From the NCBI RefSeq assembly GCF_002775205.1, contig NC_036447.1, forward strand, positions 22,054,501-22,118,500: DNA of 64,000 bases, in the 5' to 3' direction. Shown in pieces: positions 47,311 to 58,909 of this stretch. The DNA is from Xiphophorus maculatus (lineage: Eukaryota > Chordata > Actinopteri > Cyprinodontiformes > Poeciliidae). The notes under the pieces were generated by a model. That model saw nothing but the letters and a program-made list of their open reading frames with translations, did no database searches and was not told the DNA's origin. A program made the position numbers and the translations under genes. Each line of letters opens with the position of its first letter. Within the stretch, counting starts at the first letter, position 1.

Positions 47311-48130
47311 GACACCACCATGTATTTTTTAATGAACTTTATTGATTATTTATTGATTTTTCTCTTGAAATCAGCAGTGAAAAAATAACATGGACAAAAC
47401 CTTTGATGTTTTAATTGTTGGTTATGATAAATTGCCACTCTTATTATTTTTTTTTTTTTAGATTTTTACAACAATCCACAATACGATAAATGCCCATCCC
47501 CATTAGTCATCAAGGTTTTACTGTCCAAGGTGCATTCTCAAACGACTCTTTAGATGCATAATTTAGGAGGCTATAATATTTCACTAACTGCTCGTTCGAT
47601 GGACTCTGGGCAGTAGAAACCCACACAGGAACGATGCTTGCCAAAAATACATTTGGCCATTGGATAAACTTTCTCTGTTTTTTATGCTCATACCTAGTTT
47701 AGATCTTGGTAACAGACAGAGAAAGAGCTCAGGGAGAGCAGATAGGACATGATGTTAAAATGTGACTAAATCACAATCTAAATTGTTCCAAAACTCAACA
47801 GCCAGAAATAACTGGAACATTGATCAACATATTTTATGTATATTTTCATGATGATTTTGCTGATGGTTTTTGACAAAATATTATGTTTACTGCTGTTTCG
47901 TATTTGGTTATTGTATTATGTTTTCAAGGTGTAAATCACTTTGACCTGCCTTGTTGTTTAAACATGTGCTATGCTAACGACGTTGCCTCGACCATATTGA
48001 ACTTTTGAAATGCTTTCCTACTAAACTGCTCTAGGAAGAAACTTTTTATGACTGGGTGACTTTTGCACCATGTTTCATTGATTGCCTCCGTCCTGATTGT
48101 CTTATTTTTTTTTCTACTCACTGCCCAGAG

Positions 48131-51100
48131 ATGGCAATGCACAGCACTGGAGAGGGTTCAGGGGAACGGGGAGAGTTGGTGCACTCATTATCTAAAGAGA
48201 CCCCAGGCTCTCCGGATGCCTCAGAGTTGGGGAGTCCTCGCTGCCCACCGAACTTTGACCTCCTAAACACGGTGGTGTCCTACAAGAGAATGGCTCTGTT
48301 TCTAGAACCGGTTGTGGACGCAGTGGAGCTCATTCGCTGTCTGCTCGGGTATGTACGGGTGCTTATGTCTTGAACGAGCATGTTTTTCCCAGAGATCTCT
48401 ATTTATAGTTGTTGTTTTATTTGTTTTTTCATTGCTCAGATGGAAGATGCCGGTGTGCTCTCTTCTTGTGTGTGTATTCCTTAATGTCTTCTTTTGCACA
48501 ATTACTGAAGGTATGATGACGTAAATAGTAATAGTAAATAGTTGTGCATTTTAATAATTTATAAAACAAGTTTTTTTTTCTCCTCTGGTGTCAGCTGGCT
48601 GGTTCACAGTGAGCGTGGTGACAGTTTCGGTGCCTGCTGCCCTGGGTTACCTGCAGGACAGGTGCGGGAGCAGAGCGTCAGAAGCCGAGCTCCAGAAGAG
48701 GCGATATCACGCTGTGCATCGTAAAGACCTGCAGACAGTGAATCTCACCAAACAGGAGGCCATGCTGGAAATCAAAGACCTGTAAGATACAAAGTGCTGG
48801 TTTGTAGTTAATGACCGTGTAACCTTCAGCTTATTGATTTAATAAGTATTGGTCAGATCTGAGGCTCAGGATCTCCTAAGAAATTATTATTTTTTGGTTC
48901 CTGATATTTGTCTTTGTCACTTAAGGTCATTCATTTACCAAAAGCAAGTCCCAGTCCAATACAGCATCAAAGTTGACAAAACCAAAGCTGTGAATATGCA
49001 TAAAACCCCTCAAACGATTACATTTGATCTATATTAGATGACCTCATTAGTATTGTGATTTTTGTCCCACTGATCTCCCTCACCAGTAACGTTCTACAAA
49101 GTCGCTCTCTTCTGTTTTTCTCGACTGCAGCAGATATTTTGTCCCAGTTGGACTTTCTGCGTCAAAACCACTCCAGCAGTGGGTTAACTGGGTTGGGAAA
49201 ACTACTCCAATGTTTCGAGAAGGCTGAAATGCTGAAAAGTTTTCATGTTGGGTAGTTTGCTAAATGGCTAAGCTAATACTAGCTTTTTGTCTCTGTATTT
49301 TGTATTGACTCATTGTTCAGTGGTACATTTCTCTGCAGGTTCTGTTAATCCTGTGGCAAAACTTACTGAAAACACTGGTTTCGTGTGGCATAAACTTATT
49401 GTTTCACTTTGGACATCATAATGTTTTAACTAGAAAATTTCTGAAGAAATTTAGCCGGGGCCTGCCAAGGCGTGCCCATCGGTTTGGGCCCGGCGTTGTC
49501 ACGCTACAAATTGGCATCGATGCTAAAGAACGCTGCAACGTAATCAATAGCATGCTGAGAATCACAAGAACGTTAAGTAAGGTGGACGTGCACCATTCAG
49601 TATGATTTAAAATGTTGTCAAGGCTTTTATTTTGGAAGTTTTGTTAAACTTCATTTCAAAGGGCCAAACTAATCCCATGCGTAATAGTCCTTGGGTTAAA
49701 ATAGTTATGTAATGCTCAAAACACAAGTAGTTGATGTAAAAATATTAAAGGCTTTTATTTTGAAATGTTTGTTAAGCTTCATTTCAAAGCGCCAAACTAA
49801 TCCTATGTTTATCAGTGCTTTGGATGAAAAAGTCAAATAAAGCCAAAAAGAGCAATTACGTCATGTAAAAATATTCAAGGCTTTTATTTTGAAATTTTCA
49901 GTATGCTTCATTTCAAAGGGCCAAACTAATACCACGTGTAACAGTGCTTTGGATGAAAAAGTCAAATAAAGCCAAAAAGAGCAATTACGTCATGTAAAAA
50001 TATTCAAGGCTTTTATTTTGAAATTTTTGTTAAGCTTCATTTCAAAAGGCCAAACTAATACCATGTGTAACAGTGCTTTGGATGAAAAAGTCAAATAAAG
50101 CCAAAAAGAGCAATTACCTGATGTAAAAATATTCAAGGCTTTTATTTTGGAATTTTTGTTAAACTTCATTTCAAAGGGCCAACCTAATCCCATGAATAAC
50201 AGTCATTGGATAAAATCAGTTATATAATGCTCAAAACACAAGTAGTTGATGTGAAAATATTAAAGGCTTTTATTTTGGAATTTTTGTTAAACTTCATTTC
50301 AAAGGGCCAAACTAATCCCATGTATAACAGTCATTGGGTTAAATCAGTTATATATTGCCCAACAGAGCAAATATCTGATTTAAAAATATTCAAGGCTTTT
50401 ATTTTGAAATTATTATTATGCTTAATTTTAAAGTTCCAAACTAATCCCATGTGTAACAGTTACTGAGTTAAATCAGTTATATACAGCCCATAGCAGCGGG
50501 TAGTTGTAAAGGCCAGTTCAGTCCTGATCTGTTTCAACTGAGTATTCCACTATAGATAGAACTACAGCGATGCGTATTTGTAGTCCTAATCAGCAGCCAA
50601 TAGCCTCTTGAGTTCCGTTGCTATGGGAAATAAGTTTCTCACCAAGGTGTGAACTGTTAGTGACAGAGCCTGAGACAGCCTAGAAAATCCTGTCGCATGA
50701 CTATGCTCTGAAGCACCGTGACAGAAAACCGTACGGTCTAGATAAATTTCGAAAACATTTTACCGGAGCAGACATGTGTATCAATGTGAGGACCGATTTT
50801 GATACCAATCGTGCAATATTTGTGGGCGTGATGGCGATTTCAAAATTATTTTGGGCTCAAAAAATCTCTCCATTTCTCACTCTAGCCGAGATCTAAAGGC
50901 CCTGGCTTTCACTCTAATTTTCGGAAAAATGAGAAACTTTGGGTCGCTTAGAGACAAATTGTGGACAAACCGTAACTGGTATCGACGAGCCGTCTTCACT
51001 TTCGAAGAGATCACAGACGTATCTACAAAATGAAATTTGAATGGTATTTCTACGTGAATTCGTGACGACACAGAAAATCCTCAAAAATAGGGTATTTCTA

Positions 51101-53779
51101 GGATTTTTCCCATTGAGTTATAATGGGGTTTTTTTCGTAGTTTTTTGCGAATTATGTCGCCACGTTAAGCCCAAATCCCACCAAAAGTAATAGCTCCAAT
51201 GGCGTGAATTTTCTGCACGTTTTGATACCTCATTTGTAGGTGTGCACCCAGCGGTATGAGCCGCATTAACGGTTACGGATGAAAAATAAAGAATTGGGAG
51301 AATAGCAATAGGTTCCTGCCATTGCTTTGCATGGCAGGCCCCAATGAGTACAGTTTCAGCTGCTTTATGTACAGATCTCCTCCACACGAAGGGATAGTGC
51401 ACAGACACAAAGAGAGCTGCAGTAACCACTGCAGTCTCACCGGGAAGTTTTATTGTAAAGGGTGAAAATATTTTTTCATTGTTTGGGGAAAATCCCAGAG
51501 TCATTAAGTCAAGAAAGAGGTTGGTTGGATGTAGGGTTGTGATAGCTTAAGTAAATATTGGGGAGATTTAATACTGTTGAAGTTTAGGCAAAATATGCAC
51601 CTGCACATGTGTACACAGTAACATTCGTGCATCAAACAACTTTCATCATATTTTCTCAACTGAAGCCTGTCTGTTCTCCGAAGGTTCTTTGACTAGCAAC
51701 ACTACTTCACACAATGACCTTGCATATTTTTGCCACAACATTCATTTACATCTAATCTAGTTATAACTGCTTCTTTTAATAGCAGGTTACATTTTTATTC
51801 CTGTTTGTGTTTACTGTCCCCAACAGGCTAAAGCACCTGGATGAACTGTTGTCCTCTGCTTGTCAGTCAGCAGAAGCTATTTATAAGGTCTTATACTGGG
51901 ATGATCATGCCACATCATCAAGGTGTGTGTGTGTGCACTAACACCCACACACAAATACATGTACACTGCATGTGATTCAGCCGTTTTTCTTCAGCAGACT
52001 GAACCTTGGAACCGTCAATATTGAGATAGTACCGTAATTGTAATATACTACCCATCTTGCCCTTCATGGGAGATTTGTACCTGAGTTTGGAATTATTATT
52101 ATTTTTATTTTTTTTTTTGGAAGAAAAAAAATGGCCATACTTTTTCTGTGTCCCATGGTCTAAGCCTTTCTTATATATGATCTTACTTATATACAAATTT
52201 ACTTATGTATGAACTTAAATAATAAACGTACTTACGTTCAAACGTATGACAAACTTATGTATGAACTTTCTTATGAATGAGCTTACTTGGCTTATGGCCT
52301 TACTTCTTTACAAACTTATTACTTCTAAATTAATTTTCTTACAAACTTACTTATGAACACACAAACTCACTTCTTTACAAAGTTACTGACGAACTTACTT
52401 CTTTGCGAACTTATTTGCGACCATGCAAATTACTTCAAAACAAAATTTGTAGTATATTCAAAATGAATAATTGTATTTAAGCATTAAAGTTAGGTCAAAA
52501 TTGACTGAAAACTGAGTCAGAGGCCAAAACTGTTGTCTGATTCTTCCATTGCTCCTCCTTCCAGGTTTTATGGTGCAGTGCTAATAGTGGTGAGTCTGCT
52601 GTATGTCGCTCCTTTGGGCTGGTTGCTTGCTGGGCTCAACAGTATTGTCTTCCTGTGGAACAGAGACTTCTACAGAGGTTGGTTCATTCATACATATTTA
52701 ACAATAACTCTTGGGATGGTTTTGATTTTTTTTTTTTTTATGTTTCATTGATGTGTGTTTTCAGTTTTATTGGACCTCAGGAACCTGTTTCACTTGGGTC
52801 AGACGCAGACCTTGGAGGGGTTGAGTGAGGAGCAGGAACCTGCCAACACGACGGACCAGACTCCAACCCCAACCAGCCTGGAGGTGAGATTACAGAAAAA
52901 TGTGACAATTTCAGATGTTGTGATTTACGGTAAAACCAGCCGCAACTGTAAGCTTCTTATTCTGTCTGCCACGTGTACTGAACCCATCGTATTTAATGTA
53001 GTGCAAATCCATAGATTGACATAGATGGTACTTTGTCATCCATGTTGATTTTTTATTTTTTTTCATATTAAACGAATGGACAGGGCCTCAGATTAGTCTA
53101 GAGACAATAAGGCACCAGACAACACAAAGTGTCACAGTTGACATTAATTTGTGTGCTTATTTTTTTATTTATCTATTGTGATCTCTGTTTAATCTCTACT
53201 GTCCAGGGGGCTGATTCTGGGGGCAACAAGGTTTTAGAAGATGTCTGCAAAACAGTGGTCATGTTTGCTTGTGTGTGGGTGTGTGTGTGTGTGTTTTCAA
53301 CAGGACCTCTCTCCTGGCAGCATAGAAGAAGCAGAGGAGGCTGAGCCAGATGACGAGTTTAAAGATGCAATTGAGGTAAAAAACAAACCTCTCGCTGATA
53401 TTTGAAGATCCAGTTCCCTCCCGTGCTGAGCCTGTAATCCCACAGTCTGTCATGACCGGAGGAAAGAATTTGCCTGGACAATCCCATTTTCAGATAATCC
53501 CCAGACACAGAACTGAACATTTCTGGCTGGGGTTAAAGAGACATCCAAGCACTTAGAGAAACATAATCAGTCAGGTAGTCGCACAGTTTACATGCTGCAC
53601 AGGTAGGACATGTTATTTCCTTCTAGTATAATTTGAACCTTGCTTCATTAAAATGTTTTAAGCAAAAGATTAACAGTTGAACAAGAAGTTAATAAAGTTA
53701 CAGTAAGGTTACATAAACGAATGAATGAGCCACGCTTAACACAGCTTCACCTCAATTTTTATGTTTTTAAATTTATATG

Positions 53780-53811
<32 letters not shown>

Positions 53812-56800
53812 AAAAATATATATATATAGTCAAAGCAAAACTGCTGCTATTCTTGAATATCTCAGTAAAATAGGTTTGCACGGGCCAACCTTAGTTGCTG
53901 TTCCTGTGATTTATGCACATGCATGACAAAAGGCATCACATTTTATGTTTGCACAAGTCCTAAATAGCCTTGTTGTCTTTACAGTCTTGTGACACAAATT
54001 CAACCCCTGCATCAGATGTTAAATATTAGGCTTTTAGGGGCTGATGGTATTTTTTTTTTTTTTTGCTTGCTTTGAAATTTGACCTGCTGAACAGGAAGGA
54101 GCATTGGTTTGCTATCAGTCACTGGCTTAATTGATTGGTGCATCAGTAATACATGTCTATGACTGATGTGACTCAGACAGATTTTAATGTAAGGATAACA
54201 GAAACTGTTCTGATAAAGCATATGAAACAAGCACGGTTTTTTTACATTCTGGAGTATTTTCTTCATTTTCCAACACACATTTTGAAAATAGTCTACATTT
54301 ACCACTCGTTGTTTTGGAAATTAAAAGCTCTGATTCCCCCTGTTTTCCCCTCATGCTGTCCTTTTGACTCAGGAAAGTTCAGTTGCTCTGCAGGTGAGTT
54401 TTCCCCACTTTTGAAATTCCTCCAAAAGCAAAACTTCACGTGCCGTGTGTGACCTGGTGTGGTGGTTGATTTTGCCTTAAAAGCATGGCTGTTATCTCAA
54501 GTTGTTCTCATGTGTTGTTCTGTTTCCTAACAAGGAAACCCCTTTGCTCTTATTGGTAAGTGGATTCCATCCACCCATGAGGCACTTTAGTGAAATCAGC
54601 TTTTCTCCTCCATCCAATTTATTAAAACATCCTCATTAAGGATTGTCAGTGTCAGTATGCTTTTGTAACTGAAAGCATATTATGGGATGTTTTGCTCAGA
54701 TGCCTGTCCCCTCTACATATTAACATGTATGCATGAGTCTATGCATAACAAAACATTTTAGGGAAGCACTGATGTGTAAATTTAGGCCAAAATTAACATT
54801 GCTGTCATGGCCGATAACTGATATTGACCAATATTTTACATATTATTAAATATATTTTGCTACCCCTTTTGACACTATGAAAAACATTACTAGTCTACTT
54901 CCCTTAAACACTCTCCAATCAATGTCGCACTCAAAAGCCACTAGAGAGCGGAGTCAGGCCGCAGCGTCACAGTCAGAGGAACAGTGAAATACGCGAGTCA
55001 CAATTTGTTCTACTGTACTTCGTATTAATGATTACAATGATTATTTTACTGTAGTTATTTGTAAGAATGCTTTATATTTGTCAAAAAATGCTTGGGCCTG
55101 AAAACAGGCTTTGTTCTTTGGTTTCAATGTAGAGTATTTAAGTATGCTGTATAATAATTGTAAAAAATAAAGGTAACTTCTTCACGGATTTCGCCTATCA
55201 CGGGTTCACTGTATTTTATAAATTGACTAACAACGGCCAATAGCAATGTAAATGCCGATTGCGCATCCCTAATATGGTTATATTTATTTTTGAGAACCTG
55301 ACATGGCTTCCTGCTCTGTTTCAGTGAACTATGCTGACCCGCTGATGACCGACGATTTATTATTATTTTTTTTTACAGTTGTGTCAAAAGAATAGCAGTC
55401 TGTCATCACTTTAATCAAAATAAACATTTTTGTAGATATTACATTTCTACATGAGAAATAATCTACTATTAGGTGTAGTAGAGTAAACCTCAAAGGATCC
55501 AGCAGTCATTACATTGCCAGCTGCATTACATGAACGCTTACCTTAGAGTGCTGCAGAGTGAAGAAGAAGCTAATGTAATGTCAGGCAATTGGCAAGAAGT
55601 TTTGTTGTTGCACAGCCTAAGAACCAATCTATTGGTCTGGGAGAAAAAGTTTATGAACTGGTGAAAGCCTGGTTGTTTATTGGATATTGGGTTGTAGATA
55701 GTTGATCAGATGACCTTCTAACACTGATTTCAAGCCTCAGTGCAGGTGGAACATCCTATATAAACTAATGTTGACCAGTGTCAGAGTAAATTTCCTTCAA
55801 TTGTGTGTTTCAACAAGATAACAAGTCCAAACACGGCAGTAAAGAGAGCAGCATCCTGGTTCCAGAACAACGTTATCATTATTGCGGGATCAGACTAATC
55901 CCAATACCTTAATCCAATCTAAAATTTGTAGGCCCAAAATATTGATTCCCTTCATGACTTTGAGCTCATTATAAGACGGATGCATGTGCTGTGTGTATTT
56001 GCACTGTAAATGCATGGATTCTTAGGTTTAATTATTACATTTGTGGTCTTACTAGCTATACTGAAGCTGCTCCATTTTTCATTCAAACATTAGTTATTGT
56101 TGAAGCATGGCTGAATTTTGGCTGAATTTAATCTGGAAGGAGAACATAAAAACTCAGGTTTTATAAATTATGTGTTTTTTGTTTCTTTTTTCCATCTTCC
56201 GAAGGAGGATGACGACGGACCTCTTGGCGCTCCTGAATATGACACAGTTTCTGAGAACGGCTTCTTGAGTCGAAATGAACCGATCCGCAGCAAGGTGTCC
56301 AAACTGACGGAGAGACTCCGGAAACGCTACCCTGCCACCAGCATGGGTCAGTCTGCTCCGACTCCTCTTCTGGGTCTTTTTTTTTTCCCACTTCTAGACC
56401 TCATTGATAGGGAAGAAAAACCTTAAAGTGCATCAACCTTTCATTTTTCTCTCTTTATCTCCAAAGGCAACTGTTCCAGCTGCAATGCCGTCTTCTCAGT
56501 ATTGAAGAAGAGGGTGAGACCGAAATTTTCCTTTTAAATGTTTTAGCTTTTACATCATCTATTCTAGCTGAATCATTTCCCTGGCTCTAAATTTAACTAC
56601 GTGTCTTTATGTTGTAGAGAAACTGCAGCAACTGTGGCAACAGCTTCTGCTCCCGATGCTGTTCCTACAAGGTGCCGAGGTCCTTCATGGGGGCAACAGG
56701 TGAGAATACATAATAATAACAATACATACAATCATGTTTGCATTAATTATGATTACATTTTTTAAGGAGTAAAATGTTCTTAACATGGTGGTTTAAAAAA

Positions 56801-57671
56801 CAGGTTTGCCAGTTTGTACACAAGTTGGTTTAAGTTGTCACAGGTTTTTTAAACCTGTGACAACTTAAAAAAAAAACGTAAAATTGAGGACAGGTCTTAA
56901 ATTTTGTCCTGGCAGGATTTTTTAATTTTGTATTTCTTTTTGGGGACTTTTCTGTTAGGAAAAATTTGAGTCACACATAAAACATCTTCATTGCATTCTG
57001 TAACTAGAGACCGTTGAGGCTAACGCTAACTAGCTGCTAACATACATATCCGTTCTAACTTGCTAGCTATCATTTTTGCATCACCAGTTGGTAATTTAGC
57101 ACCAATTAACTGGATGGCATGCGTTTGGTTCTGGTTGGCTCCTGCTGCCAACCTATATGACGCTAGGTGCAGAAAAATGTTTAAGCTAGGCACTAGTGGG
57201 GTTAAAGCTGTTGAGAGTGAGTAAGCTAAAGGCGGGTTCACTGTTTTTGCTGCGCTTGATTGTAATGCAGCCAGTTCTCCCAACCATGCCTCATATTTGT
57301 AGTTTTTTCTGTGTTAAAAATGTCTTTAAAAGTCTTGCCTGCAGATGCCCTGATTTAAGTCCTCTGGAGCTACTGCGACTTTTAGGTGCATTTCTGTACC
57401 AAACAACCTGAATCAAATGGCAGACTTCAGAAGTCTGTTAATGAGTCATTAATTTGATCCAGGTTAGAGCCTGTATGCATGTAAAAGTTGCAGGACAAAA
57501 GGTTTGGAGGACCACAGTCAGAGACCCCTTCATGCGGGTTGATTCCAGTTGCTGTTTATTTTTCCTGCTGCGTCTCATCTTCTGCTTCCTGTTTCTGTTT
57601 CAGCTCCAGAGGCGCAGAGAGAGACCGTGTTTGTGTGTGCTGCCTGTTTTTCCATTCTCAAGTTACAATGA
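48131..57671 (+). CDS. zfyve27: Protrudin (zinc finger FYVE domain-containing protein 27)
   Basis: Eleven core coding exons: 48131-48348, 48440-48510, 48595-48781, 51827-51922, 52565-52677, 52765-52883, 53304-53375, 56205-56346, 56467-56513, 56618-56699 and 57604-57671. They encode 404 residues (human 404/411). Protrudin is an ER membrane protein that binds VAP, Rab11 and kinesin and promotes neurite outgrowth and late-endosome transport. Seen in order: PPNFDLLNTVVSYKRMALFL; hydrophobic segments MPVCSLLVCVFLNVFF, FTVSVVTVSVPAALGYL and YGAVLIVVSLLYVAPLGWLL; the FFAT-type VAP motif EPDDEFKDAIE; a coiled-coil helix KVSKLTERLRKRY; and a FYVE-type zinc finger with CSSC, CSNC, CSRCC and CAAC pairs. 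The C-terminus is APEAQRETVFVCAACFSILK. Several further in-frame microexons lie between 52883 and 56205 (separate entries). All core phases join. Confidence 0.95.
49457..51342. mobile_element. Repeat element with 11-bp inverted ends and an internal tandem array
   Basis: GGGGCCTGCCA (49457-49467) and its exact reverse complement TGGCAGGCCCC (51332-51342) bound 1.9 kb within zfyve27 intron 4. The right end also forms a hairpin (CCTGCCAT at 51315-51322 with ATGGCAGG at 51331-51338). The inside holds a 129-bp tandem array (49610-50490) and a unique-looking AT-rich right part. I see no clear target duplication and no coding capacity. It could be a non-autonomous DNA element; I cannot name a family. 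Confidence 0.45.
49610..50490. repeat. Tandem array, period about 129 bp, about 6.8 copies
   Basis: The marker 'aaggcttttattttg' recurs at 49620, 49748, 49877, 50006, 50135, 50262 and 50391, i.e. spacings of 127-129 bp. Each unit also holds 'cttcatttcaaagggccaaa' (with small changes) and 'cagtgctttggatgaaaaag' or a related form. Two adjacent middle units are almost identical, while the outer ones are diverged, which suggests expansion by unequal exchange from the centre. Confidence 0.95.
52175..52440. repeat. Degenerate short tandem repeat based on ACTTACTTATGAA
   Basis: Forms such as 'cttatgtatgaactttctta', 'acttacttatgaacac' and 'gaacttacttctttgc' recur every 11-25 bp across about 260 bp of zfyve27 intron 5. 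The unit is imperfect and no clean period is visible. Confidence 0.6.
53207..53230 (+). other. zfyve27: Candidate 24-nt exon of zfyve27
   Basis: CCAG|GGGGCTGATTCTGGGGGCAA...AAG|GTTTTA would insert GADSGGNK in frame between exons 52765-52883 and 53304-53375. Human protrudin has a glycine-rich stretch at about this position. The donor (GTTTTA) is weak. Confidence 0.3.
53783..53830. repeat. (CA)n(TA)n microsatellite
   Basis: A dinucleotide CA run passing into TA with a short A-rich interruption, in a zfyve27 intron. Confidence 0.9.
54373..54393 (+). other. zfyve27: Candidate 21-nt microexon of zfyve27 (ESSVALQ)
   Basis: TTTTGACTCAG|GAAAGTTCAGTTGCTCTGC.. ends in CAG|GTGAGT. It would add ESSVALQ in phase 0 after the FFAT motif exon. 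Both splice sites are strong. No human counterpart is recalled. Confidence 0.4.
54535..54555 (+). other. zfyve27: 21-nt microexon of zfyve27, protrudin-L type (ETPLLLL)
   Basis: CTAACAAG|GAAACCCCTTTGCTCTTATT..|GTAAGT encodes ETPLLLL, in phase 0 between ...FKDAIE and EDDDGP. The human long isoform has ETHLVVL at the same junction (FKDAIE-ETHLVVL-EDDEG), known as the neuron-specific seven-residue insert of protrudin-L. Length, phase, position and hydrophobic pattern agree, so this is very likely the orthologous alternative exon. Confidence 0.75.
54762..55275. mobile_element. Possible hAT-like element with GATGCRC-type ends
   Basis: The left 'agggaagcactgatgtgtaa' and the right 'gccgattgcgcatccct' look like degraded inverted ends of the fish repeat also suspected at 21149. 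The inside contains 'cttcacggatttcgcctatc', another widespread repeat motif, so this may be a composite of two insertions. Confidence 0.35.
55385..55990 (+). mobile_element. Tc1-like relic in a zfyve27 intron
   Basis: 'caagataacaagtccaaaca' followed by 'ggcagtaaagagagcagcat' and 'ctggttccagaacaacgtta' resembles the Tc1 DDE coding region of a third family; the line 'atccaatctaaaatttgtag' corresponds to the SPDLNPIENLW codons. It is heavily decayed. Confidence 0.6.
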
Positions 57672-58893
57672 GACGGCAAACTGATTTTTGTCTCCAGAGT
57701 CCTTCGCCGAAACCCAAACCTACATGCTTCGGTTGTGTAGTAAAGGCTCGTACACGCTGTCCAGATAATTTCCCACGTGGAACTCCAGGACCCTCCTGCC
57801 TTTACCAGCTGCCATCCCTCTGTAAACCTCTCATGTGGCTTGTGGGATTACTCCTGTAGTGTGTTTTTAGATGTTTCCTGCTAAATCTGTCAGTAATTGC
57901 AGTTGGACTTCATGAGTCTTTAAGGGTTGACACAGATCATTATGGGTTCTCAATCAAAGGAACCTACATTTATTCTTCTCTCTAAGCTGAGAGAAGTATA
58001 AATACCAAAACTGAATAGGATGGATACCTTGGTTTAGGTTTTTAATCTGCTTTACGTTTCCTGTCCTGTGGGGCAGATGAGTCATACTGAGAGGAATTCT
58101 CTATAGGAACAAAGTGAAGGGCGTTCTGTAAATGTGAGATGCTTTTGAATTAATTTCCAAAGTGGACAAAACTGGAGGTGGTGCGTTCAAATTAATGATG
58201 GATTAAAGTTCCGCGTCTAGCTTTGGCCAGCTAATGTGGAGATTGCATAGTGTTGCTCAGTTATCGTATTTTGTTGGCTAACCTGAACTTGCAGGGATAA
58301 TTTATTCCTAAACATTTAGAAGAAACGCCCAGTTGTGTTTCAGACGTGGTCCTGCTGCTGGAGTACTGCCTGTGACCTGAGGAAAAACATGTGGAAAAAG
58401 CACAACGTTAAGCAGAACAAAGACTTTTACAAAATAACTATCGACTTGTTGCCTCCTTCTGGTTTTATTGCTTCCGTGTGGGTAGATGCGCTTGTCGACG
58501 TGCCGCAGCAGCATAGCAATCTCCAGACTTCTGAAGCTTCTCTTCGAACTGAATGGACTCTGGTCTAACTGGATGAAAGTCCCAGAATCCACCTGAAACA
58601 TTTACCACAGCCTCACTCTCTCTTGCAAGCAGGACTTGACTTGAAGAACTGACGTTGTGTCGCGGTGAAAAGTCGATTTTTAATCAGACACAGATGATTG
58701 TAACTGTTTGCTTTGCTTTTATGGTAATTATATACATACACCATTATTGTAATATGTTCTGTTTGTTCTATATCTAATATATTTAACTTAAAACTCCAGA
58801 AAGTGCAGATTTTTTTTTGAACAACTTGACTATTTGTGTTTTTATATATAAATTTGGGGTCATGTTTTAAAGCTTCGTTTATGATATTATTGT

Positions 58894-58899
58894 AATAAA
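58894..58899 (+). other. zfyve27: Polyadenylation signal of zfyve27
   Basis: AATAAA 1.2 kb after the stop codon, in AT-rich presumptive 3' UTR. Confidence 0.5.
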
Positions 58900-58909
58900 C
58901 TCAGAAAAT

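Noticed and set aside
49610-50490. CRISPR-like array of regularly spaced repeats
   Set aside because: The 129-bp units are contiguous and similar throughout, with no unique spacers. The setting is a vertebrate intron.
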